Shown: in pieces, positions 1 through 11,846 of the stretch
Numbering within the stretch: the first letter of the stretch is position 1
Layout: every line of letters begins with the position of its first letter
Assembly: GCA_028554755.1 (NCBI GenBank)
Contig: JAPTOF010000012.1
Location: forward strand, 2,932,501-2,996,500
Length of the DNA stretch: 64,000 nucleotides
Reading direction: 5' to 3'
DNA from: Cordia subcordata
Taxonomy: Eukaryota; Streptophyta; Magnoliopsida; Boraginales; Cordiaceae
Made by a program: the position numbers and the translations under genes
The notes under the pieces: generated by a model
The model's database searches: none
Told to the model about the DNA's origin: nothing
What the model saw: the letters and a program-made list of their open reading frames with translations, nothing else

Positions 1-70
1 ATCAAATGGTTGCTGACTGACGCTAAGATTGTGGGTACTTCTTCTGAATTGTGGGTACTTCTTCTTTCAG

Positions 71-1743
71 TTATAGGAGAAACAGCAACCTTTGCTGCTC
101 CAGATGGATTGACCTTTCTTTCCAATGGAGAATGGTAAGCATATTTGCTGAATTTTGTGCATAGATTGACCTTTTGTAATATCAATTTGCACATCAACTT
201 TCTATCCTATAAGAAGTTAACTTATTTTACTCAAGTAAGCACTGGTTGGGGGCATCCTTGCAGAACTTGATTAACCCATGGGACTGAATGCACGTTATGA
301 AGCCACCAAAAGGGAAACTCATTGATGATGTGAACTTGTATTGCTTTGCCTTGTATTTTTCTTGTTTCCATATTGTTTTGTTTGAAACTGACAGAGGTGA
401 AAATTACAAAGCCAAGACTATAGCTTAAAGTTATTTCTGAAAGCCAGGCAAAGATGACTATTGTGAAATTCCGACCATAACTAGGTTGGGTCTCAAAAAA
501 CCCTTGGCATCAGTTAGTTGTCAAGTGATTCTTATGTTAGACATAATAATATCTTGCTGGAGAGTTGTTTTTGGCATCCACTTGGAAAAACAGGCTTCTT
601 TTTCTAGTCCACTTACAATGATGAGCCCCTTGGTGTAGTCTAGGTTTTGTAGCCCACTTGCAACGATGAGCCCCTTGGTGTAGTCTAATTTTTGCAGTCC
701 ACTTGCAATGATGAGCCCCTTTGTGTAGTTTTGATGATTCAGATGTATTAACCAATCACAAGACTTGGTCAAGCTGAACATTCTCAAGTCTGCTTCACCA
801 TCTTATCAACCTCATAATAGCAGTCAACATTGCACAAATTATTTTTGTTTTGGGGGGGGGGCAGAGGTTGAGGGTGAGGGGGGAGAGTTGATCCTGCTTT
901 TTAATACAAATTCACCAAATACATTTTCTGTGAACAATGAGGATAGTCCTCGTAGATCATGGGTAGAAAGCAAACAATGTTAATTCAGTAGTATGTTTTC
1001 CAGAACAGACTCGCAAAGTTCGTTTCTTAATGTCATTTTCCAAAAATTGAGTTATTTCTGAATTGTCCGATGATCATCTTGACCCTGACTTAAAAGTTTA
1101 ATGGCATTTACAGGATCCGGTATCTTCTTATTGCAAGAATGTTAAGATTGATAAGGCTATTGATGCATGTTCAGAGATATCGAGCATTTATTGCTACATT
1201 TTTGACCCTCATACCAAGTCTGATGCCATACTTGGGGACTATATTCTGTATCATGTGCATTTATTGCTCTCTTGGTTTACAGGTATATCAAGTTCTCTGT
1301 TACTGCTTTCTCCTATCAATTGTCTGAAATGTCATTCAACCATCTTTTGCGTGAATTACGTAGAATACTCTTCCCAACTCTTCAGTGGCCACTGGAAATA
1401 CCCATAAGGCCATATGTTCTCTTTTTGAGATTTTTCAATAAGTAAACATGTGCATGGAGCACCTGCAAATATATACGCTAACTATTTAAGTTTTCTATAC
1501 ATTCTTGTACACTATGTATGTCAACTATACAAGAACCCTTTGTCCAAAAGCAAATATAAGACCATCCGAAAGTCTACTACTTATTTGTTAGGATGACTTT
1601 GTCAGTCTGCAGATTGCTGCATAGAGTGTTAAGTTCAAATTATTAACTATTGATACATTCAAACACTTGTCAATTGATAATTATCGTTGATAATTTTCAA
1701 ATTGGTCATGTTATGAAGAAATAAATTTGACATTTGTAATAGG

Positions 1744-1786
<43 letters not shown>

Positions 1787-4700
1787 AAAAGAGGGGTTGG
1801 GGGAGAAGAAGATCTAAGGGCTTGTAATAAGATTTATTCATCTAAGATAACAAAGAAAGGAGAGGGAAAGAAAACAGAAAAGTTACTGTTAAGTGACACT
1901 AGAATGTCTCAATTAAGTTTGTACCATCACCAAATTTAATATTATCCTCTCGTATTTGGGTTCTCCAGGTCCACTTTCCTTCAATGGACATTGTATTTCC
2001 AATTCTGCCTACAAATGCATGCCTGGGCCATACTTGTGTCATGTCAGTCAATTTAAAGAAAAGGAGAAAATGCATAACATAACTTATTATATGGTCATTT
2101 GGTCGAATGAGCATTGCTCTGCCATGCCTCACCAAAGAAACACCTATTATAGTCTGGTTATAAGTGATCACGACCTGCCTCTCTAACAGGTTAACCTTAA
2201 GATGAAGTGTTCACTTAATAGGCGTAAACCTCAAACAAATCCAAGGGGGAAAAGCAATTAAACTCTAAGTTATTTCCCCTTGAATTCTCTTGTTTTCTTC
2301 TAAATACAAAGTAATTATGTGACTTGAGGTAATTCTTGTGCTCTACTTTCTCAAGGATCTGGAAATATTGTCATCTTACTATTACTTTACTTTGGATACC
2401 TCCAATCTCGCTAATGCTTTTCTCACCCGCTCTCCTTGCACATTGTCATCGTCTTTGCAGATCTTTGGTGGGATTGTAAATGCTGGGAATCTCAATTTGG
2501 ATGGGACTGAGCTTTCTGAGGATGAGTATCCTTGATAATTGTTGTTACTTTGATAAAAAAATAATGGATTATAGATCCTGATTCTCTAATAATTTATATT
2601 TACAATACTGCATTTCATTCAAAAGACACGAGGGAAAAAAACCTACAAAAGAATACCTGTCAAGGATTTAATTTTTTGGCTTGGGGGTCGTTTGGTTGTT
2701 ATTTTTATTTTTTATTTTTTTTTGGGGGGGGGGGGTTGCCAATTATCTATTTTTCTCTCTTTTCTACTTTTTTTTTCCTTTTCTAATTCTGGTCGTAATT
2801 TTATATTTGTTGGAACAGAACCTTGTTGGCTTTGTTTTCCTGACATGTTAAAGCTACTTGCTTTTCAATTTTAATGACTACGCTAATGGAATGGTCACAC
2901 TATTCAATTTGCTGGTCATGGGTAATTGGCAAGTTTGGATGCAGGTATCGTGATCTTGCAATACCTTTTAGCACCTGTATTCATTAATAGATCCGTGCAT
3001 CATGAGACACTAGCACCACATGCATTGCAGTCTGAACTATTGATTTTATTAACAAGTGAGATGGACCGAACCACATTTCAAGAAAAGAAGAATCAGGACT
3101 ATTGTGAAGTAATCAGTCACAGGCTGCCTGGTAAACAAATTCCTGTTACCTGTGGGTTACGGGAAAGGGTTAGACCTACTGGTGGTTCGTGCAACTTTCC
3201 TTGCATCTTTGCAAGTGGTGGTTTCCAATATAACCTGTGACCTCCGGTTCCAGAGAAACAACTTTGTTGTTACCTCAAGGCTCCAATTTAATCAAATTAT
3301 TACATAACTTCATATATTTTAAAATTATAAAGAGGTCGCTGCCTTGTTATTTAAATAATAAGCTGGGTTTGGATGGTTTCTTTTGTGTTAAGTGACACTA
3401 TCTTGAAGACATATAGTCAATTTCTACTTCAATGTACATTTATGTATCTGCAATACGTGGTAATCTGTTACCAATTCTTAGTCTGTGAAATCATTTGTTA
3501 TATGTTTAACATCTATTTTTAAACGGATTTTATGTATTAGAATCATTGCATTTGTTACTTTTTAGCTATTGAAGACATAGATGGAAATGTTTGCTTTTGC
3601 ATGTGGCAGGGGCACTAAAAATTTTTGAAGGGTATTAAACAACTATTCTACCGTGTACAAGATTCTTTCAGTAACTAATAGTAATAGGAGTTTTCTTTAA
3701 TGAACCTAGGGATAAATATTAAGAATGATGCACTGAATCATCAGTATCCTGGCTAAAGTTAATATGAAGTGTTAAGTTTGAGATGAATTGGCCATGTTAA
3801 ATTTGCATATGTTTACATTTTGTGAGACTCTTTCCACCTCATCTCTATAAATCTACATTCTCTGATCTCCTTTATCCCCTAAAAAATTGGTTTACTTAAT
3901 ATCTGTTGGCAAACAAACTACAAGACATGGCACCTTCACCAGGTTATTATTTTCTATCTTTTCCAAGATAGATTAAGAAACTACTGGTGAGAAAGTTTCT
4001 AAGAAATGTTTCCATCCCCCCCAAAAGGAAAAAAGGAAATGAAGAATATGAAGAAGAAACAAAACAGAGGATCTATCTGATGGATAAATCTAGAAAATAA
4101 CTCACAAATCAATTCCAGCTTGGGATTTTCAGAGGAAGAGGGAAATATACAGTGTTAGTATACACCAAGGGTATGGTTTCTTTAGGCTTTCCATTAAGAA
4201 CAGTTTGGATGTTGAGAAGTATATACCTGGATTAGCGTCAGCTTACATGGTCAATGCAATAAAAATCATTTGGGCAAGTTAACATGATCTTTTTGTCCAC
4301 AGCATTGCACCATGCAATAAAAATCATTTAAACAAGTTGAAACGAATCTTTTTTGTTCACAGCGTTCTACCGTGTGGCACTGTGATGCTTGTTTTGAATA
4401 ATTCAGATGCATAATATGAAAGATGATGAATCTTGTCATTGCAGAGCTACAACGATTTGACTGGAACGGCTTGGTCTTATGCCTACTTCATCAGCTTCTA
4501 TCTTATTACAGTCCTGTTGCTCCTGAATTTGGTAAGTTTCAACCAGTGTATGGCAAACTTATAACTATTACAATCATTTAAGCTTTGAAGATTAACCTTA
4601 CACATCACCTTAACGTCATTTTAGGTTGTTGCATTTGTGTTGGAGGCCTTCTTTGCTGAAATGGATATTGAAAATTCAGAAAAATCTGAAGATGGAGAGG

Positions 4701-6456
4701 AGAAGGTAAGTCGGTTATGACCTTTTGAGATGCTCTTCTGATTAATTGATTTGCTGTGGAAGTGGTACCATTTTAGAGGAAGGCTACTGCTACTTGATAC
4801 GTCTACTACTTAATTTTCCTTTCATGTTAAGTTGCCATGAAAGCAGTCCCTTTTTGGAGGATATTACTGCTGCTTGATACTTTACCACTTAATTTTTGTT
4901 TCATCTTCAGTTGCGTATAATGGCACCAGCAACCTATGAAGTCTGTAAGTAGTATTTCTACATGTTTCAACATTCATGTCATGGTTGCTTTTTTTCTATA
5001 TAGAAATGCAAAGAACAAGGAAAACAAGAGAAAATTGCACACTGTATTCTCTTTCTTAGCTAAAAGAAGAAATTAATACTGGAGTTGTGAAAATAAATTA
5101 TACTTGGGTTGGCCTTGATTGGTGGATTTCACCTCTGCTAAAAAGAAAGAGAAAAAGAAAAAGAAAAAGATTAAGAGGGAGAGAGTGGAGGTTGAAAATA
5201 GTGGCAGTGGGGAGGGGTCATGGATCTCAGTTTTAGGTATTTCTTCATTCCTTGTTTGCCACCAAACAAGAGAATGAATGATGAGCATTCTATATCCCTC
5301 TTGGTGGAATGGTCTGTCCATTTCTAAATGATTCCCGCATACCAAACATCCCATAAGAAGCAGATATATCGAAACCCAACTTAGTGGGATAGGACTTTGT
5401 TTGGTTTTGTTTGCATCTTTTCTTATTATATTTTAATTTTTAATATAGTTAATCAAGTTTCAACATCATTATATGCTTTTTCAAATTGCTTGGATCTTGT
5501 TGAATTAAAATGTAGTCAGTAAGTTTAGGATTTTCCAAATCAAGCTTGGACTAAGTTGAGTGATTGAGGATATGCTATCCTTGAGGACTGTCTGGAGACT
5601 ATAATTCACTTCTTTGTTCAAAACTAAAATCAGATGCATACAGGACAATTTAGAAGCACTTCCAAGAGAATGCACTTGTATGTGGAGTTGGAAAAGTAGC
5701 TAGTTACTGGTGGCAACCCACACTGTATACTAGAAAACTAATGTTCCTGGCAACCTCATGAATTTTCACAAGGAGAGGAATCCAAATCGGATGAATGTGC
5801 TAATTAACTAAGAGAAACATGTCAAATTCTTTAGATCAATCGACGTGTAATGCTGCTTTAGATCTTGCTTCGTTGCACATAGACGTCTCTATTGGCATCA
5901 TTAATCTCTGCATTTACAGGATAGAAGTCTTGGGCATTCTTGGCTTCAGAGGCTTCCCTTCTATGTGAATTTAACCCAATGTTGAAGAAACCAAAATTTA
6001 AAATACTTAATCTCTAGTTAAATGGAAGATAGCAATAACGGGAAACCATTGCTCAAAGTGTTTGTTGAGGAGGTTGCCAATTTCTATTTTTCTCTCTATA
6101 GGAATATATTGAGAACTATTTCTAACTATTAAGCTTAACCAAATGAAAATCCTCCTCGGAACATATGCTAAACAGTTGACATGTATATGTCTATATTGCA
6201 ACTACTTACTTCAGTTGTCGTGATTTTTCCAGGAAGAGAAAGCAAAAGATCGGCGCCGGACTCTTGGGTATGTCCAGCTACTTGGTTGTCGTCCAAGAAA
6301 ATATTTCACTCATATTTAAAGCAGTATAAGCTTTCCGGCATTGACATTTTTCGCACTATATTTTGCAGCACTAAGTCAAGAAGTGCTAGAGTTGATGCCC
6401 TTCTCCACCATATCCTGAGTGCTGAACTGGACAAAGCAGAGCCCTTGTCCCCATAA
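71..6456 (+). CDS. TPC1: Two-pore cation channel TPC1, C-terminal half (partial, 8 exons)
   Basis: Vacuolar-membrane two-pore channel carrying the slow vacuolar, Ca2+- and voltage-gated cation current. Exons read from splice sites and family similarity: 71-134, 1114-1282, 2461-2525, 2854-2944, 4445-4531, 4625-4705, 6233-6267, 6369-6456. Phases join cleanly and give the last 226 residues plus stop. Visible parts of domain II are: the arginine-bearing S4 (exon at 1114, [19 protein letters not shown]), S5, the pore/filter segment (exons at 2461 and 2854, [11 protein letters not shown]), S6 (exons at 4445 and 4625, ending [13 protein letters not shown]), and the basic cytosolic tail with the [13 protein letters not shown] stretch. 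Domain I and the EF hands lie upstream of the window. The exon at 2461 ends at GA|gtatcc and the next begins after aag at 2853, restoring [11 protein letters not shown]. Introns carry small tandem repeats. No break is seen, so the gene looks intact here. Family assignment is firm. Confidence 0.95.
608..740. repeat. 45-bp minisatellite, about three copies, in a TPC1 intron
   Basis: Three head-to-tail units of 45 bp begin near 609, 654 and 699, each carrying ccacttgcaatgatgagccc with minor changes. The period is a multiple of three, so a repetitive minus-strand ORF appears (521-787). It lies within a TPC1 intron and is not regarded as a gene. Confidence 0.85.
4255..4372. repeat. ~59-bp tandem duplication in a TPC1 intron
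   Basis: Two diverged adjacent copies, each starting gcaataaaaatcattt and ending near ccacagc, lie upstream of the exon at 4445. A second diverged pair, sharing tactgctgcttgatac-type text, lies at about 4775-4910 in the intron after 4705. Confidence 0.6.
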
Positions 6457-6894
6457 AAATTGCTTCTTGCTTTACCCTGGTACTTTCTAGACTTTCTACT
6501 TTTTTATTCTTGATCTTTTTAAAACCATGGCTGTCATAAATTTTGATTGCATGGTATAATGGGCGTAAAATCTTCTTGAAGTTCCTATGATTGCACTGAA
6601 GATCTAGGTGATCTGCTTTTGAAAGCAACTTTATTACCATAGATGTTCATGGAAAATCCTGTATAATTCTAATTCTGTCTCAGAGCAGTCAATACTTCCT
6701 AGATTCCAATTGTGATATTTCACAATTTGGATTATTGAATACTCATTTAAAATGCAGAGTAATTGCTTAATGTTGGAGTGACCATATTTCTCTGATGGAT
6801 TAAAGGTAGACTGCTGCCTTTTATTGTCTGATGATCTCTCTGATTGGTGCGTGGTTTTAACATATTCAGTCCAGGGGTAAACTAGAAGATTAGC
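6457..6894 (+). other. TPC1 3' flank / probable 3' UTR
   Basis: Non-coding AT-rich stretch from the TPC1 stop to the copia insertion. It probably includes the 3' UTR. No gene or clear polyadenylation site could be assigned. Confidence 0.5.
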
Positions 6895-7665
6895 TAAGAA
6901 GATTTGAGAGAATTTGAGAAGTCTCATTTAACTGACTTAATGATTATTACATGATGCCAGCTATTTATAGACCACTAGCATGAGTCTTTTGGTTATAGCA
7001 GTCAATGAGTCAACTCTGACTTTATAACTGATACAGTTACTAACTAATTACAGTTACAAAGAATATTCCGTATATTCAGATATTTCTAAGCTCTCCTTAT
7101 CAGCCCCCCTCAAGCTGATCTAGGTAAGCTTGGCCTTCAAGTAAGAGAACTGCTGATGTGCCAATGACTTAGAAGATCTGCTAGTTGCTCTTTTGAACTG
7201 ATGTAGGATAGTTGAAGAGCCTTGGAAGTGACTTGTTCCCTAACAAAATGATAATCTATTTCAATATGTTTTCTTCTAGCATGGAAAACAGGATTTGATG
7301 CTAGAGCCATGGCAGACATACTGTCACAATGTAACACGGACAGAAATTGGAATGCCAAGATCAGCTAGTAGATAGGTTAGCCACTTTAATTCAGATAGGT
7401 TAACCTTGTGTTCTAAAAAAAATAGCCAGGATATTTTCCTAAGCTTTGATGACCATAAGAAGATTTGAGAGAAATTGAGAAATCTCATTTAACTGACTTA
7501 ATGATTGTTACATGATGCCGGCTATTTATATAGACCACTAGCATGAGTCTTTTAGTTACAGCAGTCAATGAGTCAGCTCTGACTTTATAACTAATACAGT
7601 TACTAACTGATTACAGTTACAAAGAATGTTCCCTATATTTAGATATTTCTAAGCTCTCCTTATCA
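6895..7665 (-). mobile_element. Internally deleted Ty1/copia element (771 bp)
   Basis: Two near-identical direct repeats, 6895-7102 and 7456-7665 (208 and 210 bp), are the LTRs. Read on the minus strand, the right LTR is the 5' one. It is followed at 7443-7455 by a degenerate initiator-Met primer binding site (tggtcatcaaagc). The left LTR is preceded by a purine tract (gaggggggc, about 7103-7112). The internal region is only about 350 bp and retains just the C-terminal RNase H coding. Flanks give ttagc (6890-6894) and atagc (7666-7670), a 4-of-5 match for a 5-bp target duplication. Gag, protease, integrase and reverse transcriptase are missing, so any movement would have needed help in trans. 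Confidence 0.85.
7137..7392 (-). pseudogene. copia RNase H fragment
   Basis: Minus-strand reading starts ELKWLTYLLADLGIPISV, runs through a stop and continues CDSMSAMALASNPVFHARRKHIEIDYHFVREQV. This is the C-terminal part of a Ty1/copia RNase H, ending ELADLLS. The in-frame stop near 7340 and the absence of all upstream domains make it a relic. It is the only coding remnant of the 771-bp element around it. Confidence 0.85.
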
Positions 7666-9170
7666 ATAGCGAAGCATGATACCATGCCACAAATCATCAT
7701 AATTACTTATTAGGAGTGATTAGTCATTGTAATTACATGTGATTAGTCATTGTTTTGATCTAAACCACTTTCCTCAATTCTCTTCAAACAATGTGACCAT
7801 CGAACTACTTATTCGAGCATAACGTTATGGTACCTTATCTCTTTGTAGTTCAGGTATAGCAAGTGACTCGCATGGCAACTTTGCAAAATTCAGTTCCTGA
7901 ACGCACACGTCATTTTGTCCCGTCTGTAGCTCTCTTTAGCAGCTAAAAGAAAAAGAGTGCAACTACTGCGAAGGTGAAGTTCATAGTCAGTAATCTGCGA
8001 GTGTTATTTGGACAAGTTAAAACTCCTTACCACTGATTGTTTTGCGAGGAGAACGTTGATTTTCTTTTGTCATGTACAGATTTGTGTCTTCACCATTACT
8101 TTCTGAGACATTCTTGTAGTTATACATTCACTCTTCAACTTGAATATCTATTGATATTTTGTTAGGCATCTGCGTTAGTAATTCCACTTGGAATAGCTTC
8201 TTGTTGTTGGTGGATCATCTTGGCGTCCTGTGTTTGCTACGAGTAATAAAAACCAGTGCTTTCATGTATTCACTATTACTAGTCCAATAAGATGTTTCAT
8301 TGAACCAAGTTGTAGTTTATAAGTTCTTAGAAAAAAATATCCTCTCACATATTTTTTTACTATTTGCAGTTTATAAGCCCCAAATAAGCTTAGCCAAACA
8401 GACTATTAAAGGGTGTTCAGAAGTGCTTATTTTGAGTGCTTATAAGCACTTCTTACAAAGAGTTGGCAGGGGTAAAACCAAAGATAAATTGTTCTCCTTT
8501 CTTTAACAAGAAAAAGAAAAGGAATGAAGGATTTTAGAGGCTGTTGACCTATTTTATAGGTCACTAAATTATTTATATAGTCTTATTTTTTCAAGTAGTT
8601 TTTGTCCTAAAAGAATTATTAATTTACTAGTTATAATCTATTTTGACCAACCCGTCTGTTTGTCTGTTAAATAGACTGACAGTAACGAATAAAATTGTAA
8701 ATAATAATAATAATAATTATTATTATTATAATAATTATAATTATTATTATATTATCTATTACTATTTCATCACAATCAATTTAAAGAAATCCAGACAATG
8801 ACATTAACATAACCTGTAGTCATTCGCCAATTCATCAATGTATTGCACCATAACTATGGCTCAACGCTTGCTATGTCATTTTTCGATTTTTGAAGTAATT
8901 GGGGTTAAATTATAAATTAGTTCTATTTGTGATAAATGATATACAATTACTAAAAAATTCGTACAATTTTTATCTCTAACAAAAATGAATGAAATAATTA
9001 AAACAGACCTCGATTAATAAAGTATAATTAAATACCCAGAATCGAACTTAAAAAATAGCTTAGTAGGTTCCAAAATTTTTTACCATGAAAAGGAAAAAAA
9101 AAAAAAAACAAAAGAGAGGGAAAGGCAGCTTTAACTTGAACAAAATCTACGGCCTTCAAATTTTGCGCGG
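7666..9170. other. Intergenic, no gene seen
   Basis: Spacer between the deleted copia element and the next gene. It holds a dispersed MITE-like repeat (8310-8407) and an (AAT)n/(ATT)n palindromic stretch near 8698-8755. Part of 7670-8250 may be distal TPC1 3' UTR, but nothing proves it. Confidence 0.5.
8310..8407. repeat. MITE-like dispersed repeat, copy 1
   Basis: The reverse complement of this ~98-bp segment matches 41968-42064 at roughly 80% by eye. The shared core is tttggctaagcttatt followed by ttataaa and a run of a. Widespread plant hAT-type MITEs have similar ends, but no complete inverted repeats or target duplication were established. Confidence 0.55.
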
Positions 9171-9174
9171 TACA

Positions 9175-9223
9175 TTTTGGCGCGCCAATTTTCCCGCCTT
9201 TCATCCCACCACGCTATATAAAA
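9175..9223 (+). promoter_or_regulatory. Core promoter with two E2F-type sites and a TATA box
   Basis: TTTTGGCGCGCC (9175-9186) and TTTTCCCGCC (9189-9198) both fit the plant E2F consensus TTTSSCGC. A TATA box (ctatataaa, 9214-9223) follows about 85 bp before the ATG at 9308. The layout suggests S-phase or proliferation-linked expression. The motifs are seen in the sequence; the regulation is inferred. Confidence 0.75.
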
Positions 9224-9256
9224 TCCCCTCACAATAGAGCTCAAACACATACATAA

Positions 9257-9283
9257 GCGCGCGCGCGCGCGCACACACACACA
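9257..9283. repeat. (GC)n(AC)n tract in the probable 5' leader
   Basis: An uninterrupted alternating purine-pyrimidine run, (gc)n then (ac)n, lies between the TATA box and the ATG at 9308. Such tracts can adopt Z-DNA and are length-unstable. Confidence 0.85.
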
Positions 9284-9307
9284 TACACATCTGCATAAGC
9301 TTAAGAA

Positions 9308-9973
9308 ATGGTAGTTGCATTAGGGCCTGGAAAGTTCTACGGCAGCAGCTTACCAAGGCCAAGACTCTACACAGATGTGAAGTTCAACGCCGAAAGGGTT
9401 GACCCACCAGTCCCTGTAATGGACCCGCTAATGTCGTGGGCTCAAGAGGCCCACTGGACCATGGGTGGTCTCAGCTTCACACGCCACCGCCTCCAGGGCC
9501 GCATCGAAGGTAACATCGAAAAGCTGCGCGCCGAGAAGGAGAAGTTAATGAAGAAGAAAAACCCGAGATCTCCGGAAAAGAATGAGGATGTGGATGAGGA
9601 AGATGTGTTTATTAGCCCGTCTCCGCCGCCAGCTCCGGTGGCGGTCAAACGGAGGAGGTTGGTGGATGAGGAAGAGGAAGCGGAGGATGTGGAGTTTAAG
9701 AGGAGGACTGTGAGGAAGTTGAAGGATGACTTTGACAAGGTGGCGACAAGGTCTAGTCCGGCAAAGGCATCGAGGGCTGAGGAGGCGGTGGCCGTGGCTG
9801 CCTGGACAAGGAGTAGGCGGAGCGAGGAGGAGAGTGGGAGTCAGAATGTGGTAAAGAATGGTAAGCGTAGGAAATTAGTCAAAGGTAAGAAGAGTGGAGA
9901 AAATGTGGCAGCCATGGCCGCCGCCAACGGACCGAGGACGTCGCCGAGGTTGGCTAAGAATCGGCGCAGTTAA
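9308..9973 (+). CDS. Conserved plant nuclear-type protein, function unknown (221 aa, intronless)
   Basis: A single open frame begins at the first ATG after the TATA box. The N-terminal ~75 residues are compact and look conserved (VVALGPGKFYGSSLPRPR..., DPPVPVMDPLMSWAQEAHW). They are followed by a helical charged stretch, then an acidic/basic low-complexity half with repeated KRRR and KRRK clusters. The protein ends in TSPRLAKNRRS. The basic clusters suggest nuclear or nucleolar localisation and possibly nucleic-acid contact. No catalytic motif is visible. I recall Arabidopsis proteins with this same N-terminus, annotated loosely as uncharacterised or nucleolar, but cannot confirm a function. 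The E2F-type sites just upstream fit a proliferation-linked role. There is no sign of truncation: stop at 9971-9973, then a T-rich 3' region. Confidence 0.85.
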   Translation: MVVALGPGKFYGSSLPRPRLYTDVKFNAERVDPPVPVMDPLMSWAQEAHWTMGGLSFTRHRLQGRIEGNIEKLRAEKEKLMKKKNPRSPEKNEDVDEEDVFISPSPPPAPVAVKRRRLVDEEEEAEDVEFKRRTVRKLKDDFDKVATRSSPAKASRAEEAVAVAAWTRSRRSEEESGSQNVVKNGKRRKLVKGKKSGENVAAMAAANGPRTSPRLAKNRRS

Positions 9974-10824
9974 GGTGTTTGATGATTTGTCTCAGTGAAT
10001 GTAGCTATGAAGTTTTAGCTTTTGTGCGTTTTGCCTTTTTCTTTTTTTTTTAAGTACACTTGCCTTTTTTTTTTGCTCCTTTTGTTTCTTAATGATGTTA
10101 CGGATATGTAGCAAAGGAAATGGAACTTTAAGGAAGTAGTGTTGTTTGTTAATTTGCTAATAATGAATGATTAACAATATGTTGTTAAAACTCTTAACCT
10201 TTGTGTAAAAATAAGAAGCCATGTTAAATGACAAATACATATAAAAGAAAAAAAAAAAAGAGAGATAAAGATGTTAAATTAAAAATGTTCTAAAGTAAAA
10301 TCCATATGATTTCTTTTTTGTGTATATCAAAACGGATTATTTGTGTTTATATATTTATTGTTTGTGAGACTAAATCTTAAAAATTTAAGTTGGGTCTAAA
10401 TTTGATTAAATATGTACAATTAAGACGCTAGATAACTTGAATTGATTTATTGAATGAAAACATCAATTGATTGAGCTTGGATTTTGCTCAACAAGTTAAA
10501 AAAGAAAGCCTAGCCGCTTGGAAATTCAACTCAACCCGGTTGGTATGGATAAAATATAAAAAACTTATCTTATTTTATTGAAATTCTAACTAGATCATAT
10601 GATATCATAGTAAATTGCAGTATTATAAATCACAAAAAGATTTACAATTATTACGATAAATTGTTAAAAAAATACTACAATATCATATGATATCCAAATG
10701 ACCATCCCCAAATGCGTACCTCCTTTCAAAATTATACCATTATAAGCAATTTTGATCACTAGTAAACAAATTACATAATTTTATTGTAACTGAATTATTA
10801 AATTTAAAACAATCAATTTTGGCT
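9974..10824. other. Intergenic, AT-rich
   Basis: 3' flank of the 9308 gene, then AT-rich spacer. No coding potential or RNA gene was recognised up to the duplicated segment at 10825. Confidence 0.5.
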
Positions 10825-10965
10825 CAAAATAAACAGATCTATTTACATTTTCCAATACCAAAAGTCCAAAAACCCATAGCTTAACCGACAAAAAACCCCG
10901 CCAACAGATTTCCCAAAATTGCACATTTACCAATAAAATTCGGCCAGCTGTCACCATACTTCTTC
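10825..10965. repeat. Direct duplication, distal copy A (141 bp)
   Basis: Nearly the same text as 11847-11981: both run from caaaataaacagatctattt through cccgccaacagattt to ggccagctgtcaccatact or ccgccagctgtcaccatact. Copy B sits at the 5' end of the 12744 gene, so this copy looks like a displaced promoter fragment. Confidence 0.9.
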
Positions 10966-11846
10966 AAAATTTTTTTAACCCTTATTTTGAAAATTTATGA
11001 CAAAATTACCCTTTCTTTGGAAACATTTTAAAAAATACTCTTCGGTAGGTGGCGTATCGTTGCCAACATGTTTTTTGATTTCCAAGCGAATATCATGCAC
11101 CCAAAGATATTTGGTGTGTCACCTCCCAATATAGCAAGTAATTTCCCATTTTCAACTGCCAAAATTTAAAAAAATTTGAAAACTAAAGTGGCTGCATCAT
11201 TCATAAAGTGTCGATAAATCACTTACCAAAACGATAGGTGGCTCTATTTACCGCACGCGGTAGCCCATTTCCTTCTTCTTTCTTTCCTTGCTTGCAGCCC
11301 CATTGTAACAGCCTCCCAAGCTTCCGAAAAAACCCATCCCAAGCCTTTTTTTTGCAAAAAATTTAACCCAAAACTTAGGAAATTACCTCTACTTGTAAGT
11401 TTTTTAATTTTTTTTGCATTTTTATTTGCTATATATTCGTTTTGTGTGTATATATATGTGTTGTTCATATGCATATATATGAACATTTGTAATGTATTTG
11501 GTAGAAGTAATGGATACGGTATGTACGTATGTATACGGATATGTTTATATTCATGCATATGCGCATATGTATGTGTGTGTGTATATTTTACATGCATATG
11601 TATATCTATGTTTGACATGCATATGAATATGTATATGTATATTTGTATACGTATGTATTTTGAATTACATTATTTTGTAGTAAATTAAGCAATTTATTTA
11701 TCTTGTGAAAATAAGAATTTATGATATTTTAAATAATTTTGTATGAATTTTTTAATTAGAAATTAAAATTTTATAGGAATTTATTGTAATTTATGACTTA
11801 GAAAATTTTTAGAATTGAATATTTAATTAGAATGTAAGAATTTAGG
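10966..11846. other. 881-bp segment between the duplicated copies
   Basis: Contains aggtggc motifs near 11046 and 11236, a pyrimidine-rich leader-like stretch at 11265-11290, and a degenerate (CATATG/TATA)n tract around 11440-11660. No convincing ORF: the minus-strand frame at 11244-11618 is low-complexity. It may be an inserted transposon fragment, class unknown. Confidence 0.5.

Noticed and set aside
608..740. CRISPR-like regularly spaced repeats
   Set aside because: Units are contiguous with no unique spacers, and the genome is a plant nuclear one.
521..787. Minus-strand ORF with repeating [16 protein letters not shown] units
   Set aside because: It is only the translation of a 45-bp intronic minisatellite; there is no homology and it lies inside TPC1.
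9442..9738. Minus-strand Ser-rich ORF
   Set aside because: Exact shadow of the 9308-9973 gene.
11244..11688. Overlapping ORFs rich in Tyr, Ile and His on both strands
   Set aside because: Translations of the (CATATG/TATA) tract; no conserved motif.
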